Source: Deltaproteobacteria bacterium
GTDB lineage: Bacteria; Desulfobacterota; Desulfovibrionia; Desulfovibrionales; Desulfovibrionaceae
NCBI GenBank assembly: GCA_031285295.1
Contig: JAITWK010000008.1
Span: 118,796 to 182,795, forward strand
Direction of reading: 5' to 3'
Length of the DNA stretch: 64,000 nucleotides
Part shown: in pieces, positions 54,594 to 62,964 of the stretch
Numbering within the stretch: the first letter of the stretch is position 1
How the letters are laid out: each line of letters starts with the position of its first letter
The notes under the pieces: generated by a model
The model's database searches: none
The model's input: the letters and a program-made list of their open reading frames with translations, nothing else
Told to the model about the DNA's origin: nothing
Made by a program: the position numbers and the translations under genes

Positions 54594-56000
54594 ATGAGCA
54601 ATCCCGCATCCGGTGGAAGTGGAGAATTAAAACGCGGCCTTAAAAATCGTCACATCCAGTTGATCGTTCTGGGCGGCTCTATCGGTACCGGTTTGTTTCT
54701 GGGTGCCGGCGGGGCCATTTTTGTGGCCGGGCCTTCGGTTATTCTGGGTTACGCCATTGCAGGTCTGTTGGCCTTTTTGATCATGCGCCAATTGGGCGAC
54801 ATGGTGGCCGAAGAGCCGGTGGCCGGTTCCTTCAGTTATTTCGCCTATAAATACTGGGGCGATTTCCCCGGTTTTCTCGCCGGTTGGAACTACTGGGTTC
54901 TTTACGTCATGGTCGGCATTGCCGAATTGACGGCAGCGGCGGCTTATATGCAGTTCTGGTGGCCGGGGGTGGAAACCTGGAAAATCACCCTGCTGTTCTT
55001 TGCGGTCATCACTGTGGTTAACATGGCCACGGTCAAGGCCTTTGGCGAAATGGAGTTCTGGTTTGCCATCATCAAGGTGGCGGCCATCTGCGCCATGATT
55101 CTCATCGGCGGCTACATTCTGTTCGTCAATCCTGAACTGGTGCCCGGCGCAAGCGTAAGCAACCTGTTCTCCGCTCCCACTGTGGGCGAACACTTGGGCG
55201 ATCCGGCTTATGGAGGATTCCTGCCACATGGTCTGGATGGATTGATTACCGCCCTGCCGATCATTATGTTCGCTTTCGGCGGTCTGGAACTGGTGGGCAT
55301 GACCGCCGCCGAGGCCGATGATCCCAAGCGGATTATCCCCAAAGCCGTGAATCAGGTAATTTACCGCATCCTTATTTTCTATATCGGTACGCTTGCCGTG
55401 CTGCTTTCGCTCTATCACTGGAGCAACCTGCACCCCACCGACAGCCCCTTTGTGATGATTTTTGACCGCATCGGTTTTACCGGTGTGGCCAATGCCCTGA
55501 ACTTTGTAGTGCTTACAGCGGCGCTTTCCGTGTTTAACAGCGCGGTTTATTGCACCAGCCGCATGCTTTACGGTCTGGCGCAGCAGGGCAATGCCCCGGC
55601 GTTTTTTGGCAAGGCGGACAAGCGCGGCGTGCCCATGAACGCGATGTTGCTGGCTGGAGTGCTTACCTTTTTGGTAGTGCCGCTGAACTACTTCCTGCCC
55701 AGCTGGATTGACGCTTTCCATGTGGCCATGTCTTTCGCGGTGGCCGGTCTGGTTCTTAACTGGGCCATGATCAGCCTGGCTCACCTGTTTTTCAGGAGAC
55801 GCCTGGACGGGCAAGGGTACAAGACCGTGTTTCCGGCTATCTGGTATCCTTTTGCCAACTATCTCTGTCTGGCTTTTGTGGTCTTTGTGCTTGGCGGCAT
55901 GGCCTTCAAGCTTGGCATGTCCAACGCGGTTATCGCCCTGCCGGTCTGGTGCGCCTTTGTTTTTGTCATGTATAAGGTATTGAAGCGCAGCAAGGGCTAG
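54594..56000 (+). CDS. aroP: Aromatic amino acid permease (AroP/PheP-like, APC superfamily)
   Basis: This 12-segment inner-membrane proton symporter is close to E. coli AroP over most of its length: LKRGLKNRHIQLIVLGGSIG, GYAIAGLLAFLIMRQLGDMV, EEPVAGSFSYFAYKYWGDF, FGGLELVGMTAAEADDP and LAQQGNAPAFFGKADKRGVP. AGGAGG precedes ATG 54594. It lies 155 bp after the TetR gene and has its own hairpin downstream. Aromatic specificity is inferred from resemblance only. Confidence 0.9.
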   Translation: MSNPASGGSGELKRGLKNRHIQLIVLGGSIGTGLFLGAGGAIFVAGPSVILGYAIAGLLAFLIMRQLGDMVAEEPVAGSFSYFAYKYWGDFPGFLAGWNYWVLYVMVGIAELTAAAAYMQFWWPGVETWKITLLFFAVITVVNMATVKAFGEMEFWFAIIKVAAICAMILIGGYILFVNPELVPGASVSNLFSAPTVGEHLGDPAYGGFLPHGLDGLITALPIIMFAFGGLELVGMTAAEADDPKRIIPKAVNQVIYRILIFYIGTLAVLLSLYHWSNLHPTDSPFVMIFDRIGFTGVANALNFVVLTAALSVFNSAVYCTSRMLYGLAQQGNAPAFFGKADKRGVPMNAMLLAGVLTFLVVPLNYFLPSWIDAFHVAMSFAVAGLVLNWAMISLAHLFFRRRLDGQGYKTVFPAIWYPFANYLCLAFVVFVLGGMAFKLGMSNAVIALPVWCAFVFVMYKVLKRSKG

Positions 56001-56038
56001 GGACTGTCGTTAATCTGACTATTCCGTACCTCTTTTTT

Positions 56039-56074
56039 GGCCGGTTTGTTCGCACATGCGCGAACAAACCGGCC
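56039..56074 (+). terminator. Long hairpin after the permease gene
   Basis: GGCCGGTTTGTTCGC and GCGAACAAACCGGCC form a perfect 15-bp stem with a 6-nt loop. The downstream sequence (ATTTATTA) is moderately T-rich. Confidence 0.7.
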
Positions 56075-56083
56075 ATTTATTAC

Positions 56084-56112
56084 TTGCCTAAGCAAAAATT
56101 AGTGCGTATATA
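56084..56112 (+). promoter_or_regulatory. Predicted promoter of rpsB
   Basis: TTGCCT (56084-56089), a 17-bp spacer, TATATA (56107-56112). It would give a leader of about 150 nt. Confidence 0.6.
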
Positions 56113-56140
56113 AACGTGTTCGAAATAACAACACGCCCTT

Positions 56141-56232
56141 GTTTCGGTATGGTTGCCGAAACGGACGGCGCGCGGATTGTTCCAGCGCGCGGTCTTGCCC
56201 AGGGTGCCGGTAGGTTCCGGTAGTGGGCAGGA
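56141..56232 (+). promoter_or_regulatory. Structured rpsB leader
   Basis: Three consecutive pairings: GTTTCGG/CCGAAAC, CGCGCG/GCGCGCG and CTTGCCCA/TGGGCAGG enclosing GGTGCCGGTAGGTTCCGG. Ribosomal protein S2 represses its own operon through its leader in other bacteria; this is a candidate for that role, by position only. Confidence 0.4.
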
Positions 56233-56267
56233 TAAAGGGCGCAGAGCTAACCCAAAGGAGTTTAGTT

Positions 56268-57041
56268 ATGGCTTATGTCAGCATGAAGCAAATGCTGGAA
56301 ACCGGCGTGCATTTCGGTCACCAGACCCGCCGCTGGAATCCCAAGATGAAACCGTACATCTTCGGCGCCCGCAACGGCATTCATATTATCGACCTGCAGA
56401 AGACCGTAAAGCTTTACCGCGCCGCCCATGACAAAGTGGTGGATACCGTGGCCAATGGCGGTTCGGTCATTTTTATCGGCACCAAGCGTCAGGCTCAGGA
56501 AGCCGTGGCCGCCGAAGCCCTGCGCGCCGGTCAGTACCATGTGACCAACCGCTGGATGGGCGGCACTTTGACCAACTTCGCCACCATCCAGAAAAGCATT
56601 GACCGTATGAAGAAGCTGGAAGCCATGTTCGCCGACGGCAGCGTTAGCCGCTACCAGAAGAAGGAAATCCTCACTCTGCGGCGCGAACTGGACAAGCTCA
56701 CCCTGGTGCTCGGCGGTATCAAGGATATGGACAAGCTCCCGCAGCTGGCCTTTATCATCGACCCGCAGCGCGAAGCCATTGCCGTTAAGGAATGCCGCAA
56801 GCTCGGTATTCCGATTGTGGCTGTTACCGACACCAACTGTGATCCGGACGTGATCGATTACATCATTCCGGGCAACGATGACGCCATCCGCGCCATCAAG
56901 CTGTTTGTCGGCTCCATGTCCGATGCCTGCCTTGAAGGCGACGCCATGCGCAAGGACGGCGGCAAGGCCGAACCCGAAGCCGTGTTTGCCGAAGCTGAAA
57001 AGCTGGAAGTAGCTGTGGCTGACAAGGGCGACGACGCCTAG
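56268..57041 (+). CDS. rpsB: 30S ribosomal protein S2
   Basis: Full S2 (257 aa): [66 protein letters not shown] and [21 protein letters not shown] short acidic tail follows the conserved core. AAAGGAG precedes ATG 56268; the frame extends upstream without homology. tsf follows after a full repeat element. Confidence 0.98.
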   Translation: MAYVSMKQMLETGVHFGHQTRRWNPKMKPYIFGARNGIHIIDLQKTVKLYRAAHDKVVDTVANGGSVIFIGTKRQAQEAVAAEALRAGQYHVTNRWMGGTLTNFATIQKSIDRMKKLEAMFADGSVSRYQKKEILTLRRELDKLTLVLGGIKDMDKLPQLAFIIDPQREAIAVKECRKLGIPIVAVTDTNCDPDVIDYIIPGNDDAIRAIKLFVGSMSDACLEGDAMRKDGGKAEPEAVFAEAEKLEVAVADKGDDA

Positions 57042-57048
57042 TAGCTTG

Positions 57049-57174
57049 GTAGTGCCTCATTTTGCCGTGATGCTGCGTCAGATGTCGTTTTTGCCTCCTG
57101 TCGAGTACGAAAAGAGTACACTCCCGTCGGCAAAAACTTATCTTCCTTGCCTGACGACAAAAGCAGGCACTACT
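57049..57174 (+). repeat. Full-length 126-bp palindromic repeat between rpsB and tsf
   Basis: The ends GGTAGTGCCT and AGGCACTAC(T) are inverted. The inner arms GTTTTTGCC and GGCAAAAAC pair, and the apex has GAGTACGAAAAGAGTAC. It starts 8 bp after the rpsB stop and ends 56 bp before tsf, within what is normally a co-transcribed pair. Confidence 0.88.
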
Positions 57175-57230
57175 CAGCTTACTCAAATTGAGGATTTTCA
57201 GGAGTCCTAATAACTTTTAGGAGATGATAT

Positions 57231-58097
57231 ATGGAAATTTCTGCTAAACTGGTTAAAGAACTGCGTGACCGCACTCAGGCGGGCATGATGGATTGCAAAA
57301 AAGCCCTGCAGGAATGCTCGGGCGAACTGGAAGTCGCTGTTGACTGGCTGCGCCAGAAGGGCCTTTCCAAGGCCGCCAAAAAGGCTGGCCGCGCCACTTC
57401 CGAAGGCGTGGTAGCCAGCAAGGTTGCCGCCGGAAACCAGAGCGCCGCTCTGGTGGAAGTTATGTGCGAAACCGACTTTGTTTCGCGTGGCGATAAATTC
57501 CAGGCTTTCGCGACTTCCGTGATTGATCTGGTGTACGATAAAAAGCCCGCCGACAACGCGGCGCTGCTCGAACTGCTGGGCGACAAGGTGAACGAACAGA
57601 TCGCCACTCTGGGTGAAAACATTCTGGTTGGCCGCCATGCCGTTATGTCTGTTGAAGGCAACGGCGTCATCGGCTGCTATGTTCACTCCAACGGCAAAAT
57701 CGGCGTGCTGGTTAACCTGGCCTGTGGCAAGGCTGAAACCGCTGCCAAGCCGGAACTGCTGGAACTGGCCAAGAACGTGGCCATGCAGGTTGCCGCCGCC
57801 AACCCGGCTGCCCTGAACTCCGGTGAACTTGACCAGGCTCTGGTGGAACGCGAACGCGAAGTTTATCGCCAGAAGACCCTGGAAGAAGGCAAACCGGCCA
57901 ATATCGTCGAAAAAATCGTTGATGGCCGTATCCACAAGTTCTATCAGGAAGTCTGCCTGCTCGATCAGGTTTATATCCGTGACGACAAGATGGCGATCAA
58001 GGATGTGGTTGCCGCCTGTGGCAAAGCCATTAACGACGAAGTTAAGGTGCTCGGCTTTGTGCGCCTGCAACTCGGCGAAGGCGCTGCTGCTGAATAG
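57231..58097 (+). CDS. tsf: Elongation factor Ts
   Basis: EF-Ts is the nucleotide exchange factor for EF-Tu (288 aa, normal). It has KLVKELRDRTQAGMMDCKKA, VDWLRQKGLSKAAKKAGR, ETDFVSRGDKFQAF and VREREV-like LVEREREVYRQK. TAGGAG precedes ATG 57231. The final codons (GAAGGCGCTGCTGCTGAATAG) and the terminator beyond are duplicated, in divergent form, about 2 kb downstream after the AT-rich cassette. Confidence 0.97.
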   Translation: MEISAKLVKELRDRTQAGMMDCKKALQECSGELEVAVDWLRQKGLSKAAKKAGRATSEGVVASKVAAGNQSAALVEVMCETDFVSRGDKFQAFATSVIDLVYDKKPADNAALLELLGDKVNEQIATLGENILVGRHAVMSVEGNGVIGCYVHSNGKIGVLVNLACGKAETAAKPELLELAKNVAMQVAAANPAALNSGELDQALVEREREVYRQKTLEEGKPANIVEKIVDGRIHKFYQEVCLLDQVYIRDDKMAIKDVVAACGKAINDEVKVLGFVRLQLGEGAAAE

Positions 58098-58161
58098 AGC
58101 GCAATCAAGATTATAATCGCTATTTAACAAACTCCCCGCTTCCAAAAGAGGCGGGGAGTTT
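58077..58161 (+). repeat. Left direct repeat: tsf 3' end plus terminator
   Basis: It consists of the last 21 bases of tsf (58077-58097), a 28-bp spacer, and a 36-bp block (58126-58161) identical to 60119-60154. It matches the right-hand copy at 60073-60154 in order and orientation. Confidence 0.85.
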
Positions 58162-58163
58162 TG
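58129..58163 (+). terminator. Terminator of tsf (left copy)
   Basis: AAACTCCCCGC/GCGGGGAGTTT 11-bp stem followed by a short T run. Confidence 0.9.
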
Positions 58164-58381
58164 GTATTTATTACAGTATAACTCACGGATATTTACCGGA
58201 ATCGTCACAAAAATAAAAGAAAGCGCTGAAATGCTCTTAAGCAATTGTTGAGAATGCTAAGTTAAGACTTGTTTTCCATATTTCAGTGCGGCATACTAAT
58301 GCTAAATATAGGTCGCTTAGGTTAAATTTGGCATCGCCAGTAACATCAATGAGCAAGCCAAATAAGTAATAAGAGGAATAA

Positions 58382-59377
58382 ATGTCATACTTTATGAGAT
58401 CTGTTGAGTTAAAAAACTATCGGATTTTTAAGCGCCTAAAAATCTCTGAATTGTCCCAGATTAACATTATTGGTGGTCTAAACGGTGTAGGGAAAACAAC
58501 ATTCTTGGAAGCGCTTTTTACCATGATTGATATTGGTTCTGTAAATTCTATTTTGCGCCCATTTGGTTTTAGGAGGTTACCTTCAGATTCGACATATTTA
58601 TTTAATGATACAAATAGTAACATTAAATTATTCGGAAATACTACATCAGGTGATTTAAATATTGAAATACATTGCAAGAGTAATGTTTTTAACGGTGAGT
58701 CTGTTTCAAGTAAGATTATTCCAAATATGTATACCGTGGAAGGTTCATTTTATGGTAATGAGTTTAAATATACATATAATAATGGAGTCTCTTTTGGGAC
58801 ACAGCCGTATATTTTTAAAAAAGGTATGATGATAAACCAAGTTACAAAATTTTCCCCTCTAGAGGATACTAGTAGATTATCAGAAATAAAGAAAAATGGA
58901 GATAGCAACTATATCTCTCTTGTTGAAAATTTGAAATTAATAAATGATGATGTTCTTGGTTTGGAAATATTTGTCTTAGGAGATCAGCCTGTAATACATT
59001 GTAAAATGGTAAATGGTAAAACACTCCCAGCGCCGCTTCTTGGGGATGGTGTGCAAACTCTGCTTAGTATACTACTTGCAATCTATGGCGTAGAGGATGG
59101 GTGTGTTTTTATTGATGAGTTTGAAAGTTCAATACACTATAAATTATTAGAAAATATATGGGGTATTATATCTAGGGTGGCTAAGGAAAAAACATGCCAA
59201 TTATTTGTTGCAACACATTCTAGAGAGTGCATTAATAGTGCAGCTGAAGGTGTATGTGATGATATTAGTATGCAATATATACGTCTAGATAAAAATAGCC
59301 TGGGTGATATTGTGCCTGTTGTTTATACGCGAGATGATTTATTGAATGCAAATTATTTTGATGCAGAGGTTCGTTAA
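58382..59377 (+). CDS. OLD-like AAA ATPase (AAA_15/AAA_21 type), putative defence protein
   Basis: 331 aa, SMC/ABC-like ATPase of the OLD family without its own TOPRIM domain. It opens with SVELKNYRIFKRLKI, and Walker A is GGLNGVGKTT (residues 31-40). The signature-like LLGDGVQTLL is near 219, Walker B CVFIDEFESS near 241, and the H-loop VATHSRE near 276. AAGAGG lies 6 nt before ATG 58382. Base composition is far more AT-rich (about 30% G+C in sampled lines) than its neighbours, with ATA, TTA and AGA codons common, so it was probably acquired. Its partner gene overlaps or abuts it. Function as anti-phage ATPase is inferred. Confidence 0.85.
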   Translation: MSYFMRSVELKNYRIFKRLKISELSQINIIGGLNGVGKTTFLEALFTMIDIGSVNSILRPFGFRRLPSDSTYLFNDTNSNIKLFGNTTSGDLNIEIHCKSNVFNGESVSSKIIPNMYTVEGSFYGNEFKYTYNNGVSFGTQPYIFKKGMMINQVTKFSPLEDTSRLSEIKKNGDSNYISLVENLKLINDDVLGLEIFVLGDQPVIHCKMVNGKTLPAPLLGDGVQTLLSILLAIYGVEDGCVFIDEFESSIHYKLLENIWGIISRVAKEKTCQLFVATHSRECINSAAEGVCDDISMQYIRLDKNSLGDIVPVVYTRDDLLNANYFDAEVR

Positions 59378-60059
59378 ATTGTCAAGCAAAACGATTATAC
59401 GATATAATAAACAGCAAGAACCTAAATCAAATGAATTTGACTCACAATGTAATTGTATAATTGTTGAAGGTCGCGACGATGCATTATTTTTTGAGAAAAT
59501 ATTATACGATATGGGTTATGATGAGACTAATGCGATTATAATTATGTCAGATGGGAAAGATAAACTTCTGAATTTGTGCCGTGGTGTGTTAAAAGGACGT
59601 GCATTTATTAATGGCGGATCAATAAAAAATATTGCTATATTTTTTGATGCCGATGATGATATTGATGCATCATTTAGTGCTATCTCAAAATGTTTTACAA
59701 ATAATTTTGAGAACATGAAAATCATTAAAGGTAAAATATGTGAGAGTTTTAATGGTGGAAGATTTGGTATTTATATGCTCCCAGATAATAAATCTTCTGG
59801 AGCTTTAGAAGATATTTGCATAGAATTGATAAAAGGTGAACAAGAATTAGCTGAAAGTTATTTAAAATGTTGTGAGTTAGATATTCCAAATAGTGATAAA
59901 AAGAAACGATTCTTACAGATATACTTAGCCACCAAGCCGCATCTATGCCGAGGCGTTGGTATGGGGTTCAAGAGGGGGGCTATCCCAACTAATGATAAAA
60001 TTCTTGGAGGGATCAAAGAATTCATCCAAGATGTTTTTGACTCCCATTATGTGAGTTAA
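59346..60059 (+). CDS. TOPRIM-fold protein (DUF3226-like), partner of the OLD-like ATPase
   Basis: Up to 237 aa. TOPRIM residues are in place: the Glu of IIVEGRDDALFFEKIL (E41) and the DxD of IAIFFDADDDIDASF (D101, D103). SDGKDKLLNLCRG between them fits the family I know as DUF3226. The start is uncertain: ATG 59346 or 59361 overlap the ATPase gene. TTG 59379, one base past the ATPase stop, has the best ribosome-binding site (AGAGG). All imply translational coupling. AT-rich like its partner. Probably the nuclease half of a split OLD/PARIS-like system (inference). Confidence 0.8.
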   Translation: MQIILMQRFVKLSSKTIIRYNKQQEPKSNEFDSQCNCIIVEGRDDALFFEKILYDMGYDETNAIIIMSDGKDKLLNLCRGVLKGRAFINGGSIKNIAIFFDADDDIDASFSAISKCFTNNFENMKIIKGKICESFNGGRFGIYMLPDNKSSGALEDICIELIKGEQELAESYLKCCELDIPNSDKKKRFLQIYLATKPHLCRGVGMGFKRGAIPTNDKILGGIKEFIQDVFDSHYVS

Positions 60060-60072
60060 AAAGTAAATAGAT

Positions 60073-60154
60073 GAAGGCACCGCCGCTGAATAGGATGTAA
60101 TATATATAAATAACAATGAACAAACTCCCCGCTTCCAAAAGAGGCGGGGAGTTT
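60073..60154 (+). repeat. Right direct repeat: divergent copy of the tsf 3' end plus terminator
   Basis: 60073-60093 (GAAGGCACCGCCGCTGAATAG) matches the last 21 bases of tsf with three changes and still reads Glu-Gly-Thr-Ala-Ala-Glu-stop. A 25-bp spacer follows, then the 36-bp block 60119-60154, identical to 58126-58161. Confidence 0.85.
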
Positions 60155-60164
60155 GTTCATTGTT
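60112..60164. terminator. Extended bidirectional terminator (right copy)
   Basis: AACAATGAACAAACTCCCCGC and its exact complement at 60144-60164 form a 21-bp perfect stem around an 11-nt loop, between convergent genes. The left copy keeps only the inner 11 bp. Confidence 0.85.
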
Positions 60165-60214
60165 AAAGCATTTTTATAAAAGGTGTCCCATAGATAGACG
60201 AGAGATGGTATAGT

Positions 60215-60880
60215 CTACCCCGGCCAGCCGACCGATTGGGTAATGATAATGCTATACCCCTTGGGCAGGGGCAGGATTTCCCGCGCGTCGGAAAGGTGCT
60301 GGGCCTTGACCACGTTGGACAGCCCTGCCGAAGCACAGAACAGCCCGGCGTTCTGGTAGAGCGCACCAATTTCCATCGGTCCCCATTCGCTGTCGCCTGC
60401 GCTGTACAGCAGTACCAGCGGCGCATCGCCGAGATCTTCGCGCCGGTCTCCGGCAACAACCAGTTCCAGACTATGCTCTTTGGCGTTATAAAACCAAATG
60501 CCGTCCGGCAGGGCCGCGTACACCGCCAGTTTTTGCCGATCGCGCCCGGTGGGCGCGGTGTGTTTGCCGTTCGGGCGGTTCACGCCCCAGGTGGCCCACA
60601 ACAGGTTGCTCAGCGTCTGATCATCAATAAGTTTGGCGTCATTGAAAGAGCGGTTGCTTTGGCGCTCGGCCAGCGCTTGCATCAGCGGCACACCGCCGCT
60701 TTTGTCCGGCGCGGGCAGCGGCTTGCGCGTGCCGATAACGGCGGGGGCGGCGGAACCGGCTGGCTCAGTGGCTTCGGCAGCCCAAGCGAATTTTGTTTGC
60801 CCACCGCCAAATTCCGGCAGGGAGAGCGCAGCGGCCATGGCCGCCCCGGCGCCAAGCGCGATAAAGGTTCTGCGTTTCAT
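60215..60880 (-). CDS. Tat-exported nitroreductase-family protein (SagB/ThcOx type)
   Basis: FMN-dependent nitroreductase fold. A twin-arginine signal MKRRTFIALGAGAAMAAAL opens it. Then ALAERQSNRSFNDAKLIDDQ, LSNLLWATWGVNRPNGKHTA and PTGRDRQKLAVYAALPDGIW are typical, and WGPMEIGALYQNAGLFCASA closes the FMN site. ATG at 60880 has GGAGG upstream. At 221 aa it is a single-domain, probably periplasmic enzyme. It lies downstream of a polyferredoxin and a DUF362 gene on the same strand, suggesting electrons come from that Fe-S protein (inference). Confidence 0.85.
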   Translation of the reverse strand: MKRRTFIALGAGAAMAAALSLPEFGGGQTKFAWAAEATEPAGSAAPAVIGTRKPLPAPDKSGGVPLMQALAERQSNRSFNDAKLIDDQTLSNLLWATWGVNRPNGKHTAPTGRDRQKLAVYAALPDGIWFYNAKEHSLELVVAGDRREDLGDAPLVLLYSAGDSEWGPMEIGALYQNAGLFCASAGLSNVVKAQHLSDAREILPLPKGYSIIITQSVGWPG

Positions 60881-60951
60881 GTTCGTCCTCCGCTGTTTGA
60901 GGTATTGCAGCCAGTTTGAATTAATCGGACAGCAAATATACAATCTTCAGA

Positions 60952-62964
60952 TTAATCGGTAAAACCTGGGGGCAGGCCGCCGTCCATCTGATCCGGAAAG
61001 CCGGGGGACGCGCTTGAATCCGGGCCAAATGGATCGCCGGAATTGCCTGCCTCACCCGGATAAGCCTCACCGGGGGGATATCCCACATTGCCCGGATAAG
61101 CCGCGTCACGCGGCTCCAGTTTCAATCCGGCATCCAGTCCGGCCTGATGGTATGAGATTTTGCCCTGTTTCAGGCCCCATTCTTGTCCAAGGCGCAGAGC
61201 GCCTAGAGGTTGCACTACGATGGCGGGCAAACGTACCGGGCAGTGGTTTTCGCAATAGCCGCAACCGAAGCAGCGGGAGGGATCGACCACCGGCACCGGG
61301 ACTGTTTCCACAGAATCCCTTTGTCCGGTATTTGCGCCCGGTAGCGTGTCTCGCTGCACCAGTTTGATGGAACCGTAGGGGCAAACTTCCTGACAGACCA
61401 CGCAGCGTTTGCCTTCGGCAAAAGCCAGACAGCGTTCCGGCAACACCACCGCGCTGCCCAGCTTGGCCCAGCGTTTTTCTTCAAGCGGCAGAGGGTGTAT
61501 GGCCGCGCTTGGGCAAACCTGGCCGCAGACATTGCAGTCCGGCTCACAAGGCCCGCGCCGGGGAATCAGCAGTGGGCTGAACATCCCTTCCACGCCTGAG
61601 GCTAACCAGGCCGGTTGCAGTCCGTTGCTGGGGCAAGCCTTCATGCATGCGCCGCAGCGGGCGCAAAGCCTCAGGAAATCCGCTTCGGGCAAGGAGCCGG
61701 GCGGGCGCAGGCAATCGGCAGACCATAAACTGCCGCGTCCGCCGCCGATTAGGGGAGAATGCAGGCTGCTGTAACTTGCCCCGGCCAGCAGCAGGCCACC
61801 GCCAAAGGAGGCCAGAAAGGTGCGGCGTCCGGGCAGGGGGCTGGAGATTTGCTCAGACTCGTGTATTGGCACGGAGTCGGTAAACCCAAAACTTACGGCG
61901 CTGGTAGGGCAAATGTGGGCACATTCAAGGCAGGCCAAACATTCGCTGTGCATGGTGCTTGCTTCTGGGGGAATGGAACCGCTGGTTTTTTCACCGGGCA
62001 AAGTGCTTGCCTTTAGCGTTGAAATGGCTCCTGCCGGGCAGTGACGCGCACATTGGCCGCAATGGACGCAGCCGCTGACCCTGCGCCGCCAGAGAGGACG
62101 TATTGATAACAGCCCGAGCAGCGCTCCAGCCGGGCAAAGGCAGGTACACCAAAAGCGCGGACGTAGTTTTTCCAGCGCGAAGATCAGGCCAAAAAAGAAC
62201 AGCAAAAAGTAAAGGCTGTTGTAGCGGCGGAGCGCGACTTGCAGATATTGCAGGCTTTCCGCTTCCAGAACTTGCCAAAGAGGCAGGGCCAGATTTTGCG
62301 CTTCGTTGGCGCCAAACAGCAGAAGGGGGTGGAGCAGCAGGGCGTAAAAGCGGGTAATCAGGGGAATGGGCGCGGCCCAGAACAGCAGGTTCACGCCGCA
62401 TAGGGCGGCGGCCAGCAGCAGAGCCAGCAACAGGTATTTGATCCGGTGTGGCCGGTTTGCCATGACCGGAAAATTTTGTAACTTCGGAGAATTGTTGCTG
62501 ATGCTGATTACGCGGCCATTAGCAGCGCCAATTGCCTTGCCTGCAGTTCCGGAAAAGAAGCGCAAAACCCGGCGGGCCAAATCCAGAGTGATGCCAAAGG
62601 GGCAAATGTAACCGCAAAAGACACGGCCAAAAATCAGGGTGAGCGCAAGCAGCAGCAGGCCGGGCAATAACAGGGGGAGCAGCGTGGACAGCCATTCTCT
62701 TGCGGCCAGCGGCAACAGGGCGGCCAGTAGCGGGTCCAGACTCAGGAAAAAGTTTGGCGGCAGCAACCCCTCGGCCAGCGGAAAAGCGGCCTGACCGAGC
62801 AGCCAGATGAAGATGGCCAGGCTGGCGGTCTGGATCAGCTTCCTCCACGAGCGACTTTTTGTCTCGGGCTGCGTCAGATTTCGCCTTTTATTTCGGTCAA
62901 GTACCAAAAGAGTACACTCCCTGCATAAAAGGCTCATCTTCCTTGCCGGAGAACAAAAATTCAT
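60952..62964 (-). CDS. Membrane polyferredoxin, NapH-like plus NapG-like fusion
   Basis: The N-terminal half is a NapH/MauN-type membrane protein: GRVFCGYICPFGI near residue 114, CTCLCPAGALLG near 270, and several membrane segments. Ferredoxin sites follow (CVHCGQCARHCP, CLACLECAHICP). At about residue 375 a twin-arginine-like GRRTFLASFGGGLLLAGAS begins a second NapG-like part with CARCGACMKACP, CNVCGQVCP, CVVCQEVCP and CFGCGYCENHCP. The tail is Pro/Gly-rich. The start is uncertain: the first 35 codons lie in a palindromic repeat, ATG 62964 and 62937 are options, and neither has an ideal site. Confidence 0.82.
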   Translation of the reverse strand: MNFCSPARKMSLLCRECTLLVLDRNKRRNLTQPETKSRSWRKLIQTASLAIFIWLLGQAAFPLAEGLLPPNFFLSLDPLLAALLPLAAREWLSTLLPLLLPGLLLLALTLIFGRVFCGYICPFGITLDLARRVLRFFSGTAGKAIGAANGRVISISNNSPKLQNFPVMANRPHRIKYLLLALLLAAALCGVNLLFWAAPIPLITRFYALLLHPLLLFGANEAQNLALPLWQVLEAESLQYLQVALRRYNSLYFLLFFFGLIFALEKLRPRFWCTCLCPAGALLGLLSIRPLWRRRVSGCVHCGQCARHCPAGAISTLKASTLPGEKTSGSIPPEASTMHSECLACLECAHICPTSAVSFGFTDSVPIHESEQISSPLPGRRTFLASFGGGLLLAGASYSSLHSPLIGGGRGSLWSADCLRPPGSLPEADFLRLCARCGACMKACPSNGLQPAWLASGVEGMFSPLLIPRRGPCEPDCNVCGQVCPSAAIHPLPLEEKRWAKLGSAVVLPERCLAFAEGKRCVVCQEVCPYGSIKLVQRDTLPGANTGQRDSVETVPVPVVDPSRCFGCGYCENHCPVRLPAIVVQPLGALRLGQEWGLKQGKISYHQAGLDAGLKLEPRDAAYPGNVGYPPGEAYPGEAGNSGDPFGPDSSASPGFPDQMDGGLPPGFTD

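Noticed and set aside
58098..60214. A prophage or integrative element with its own integrase at the tsf end
   Set aside because: Only two genes fit between the direct repeats and neither resembles an integrase, transposase or phage protein.
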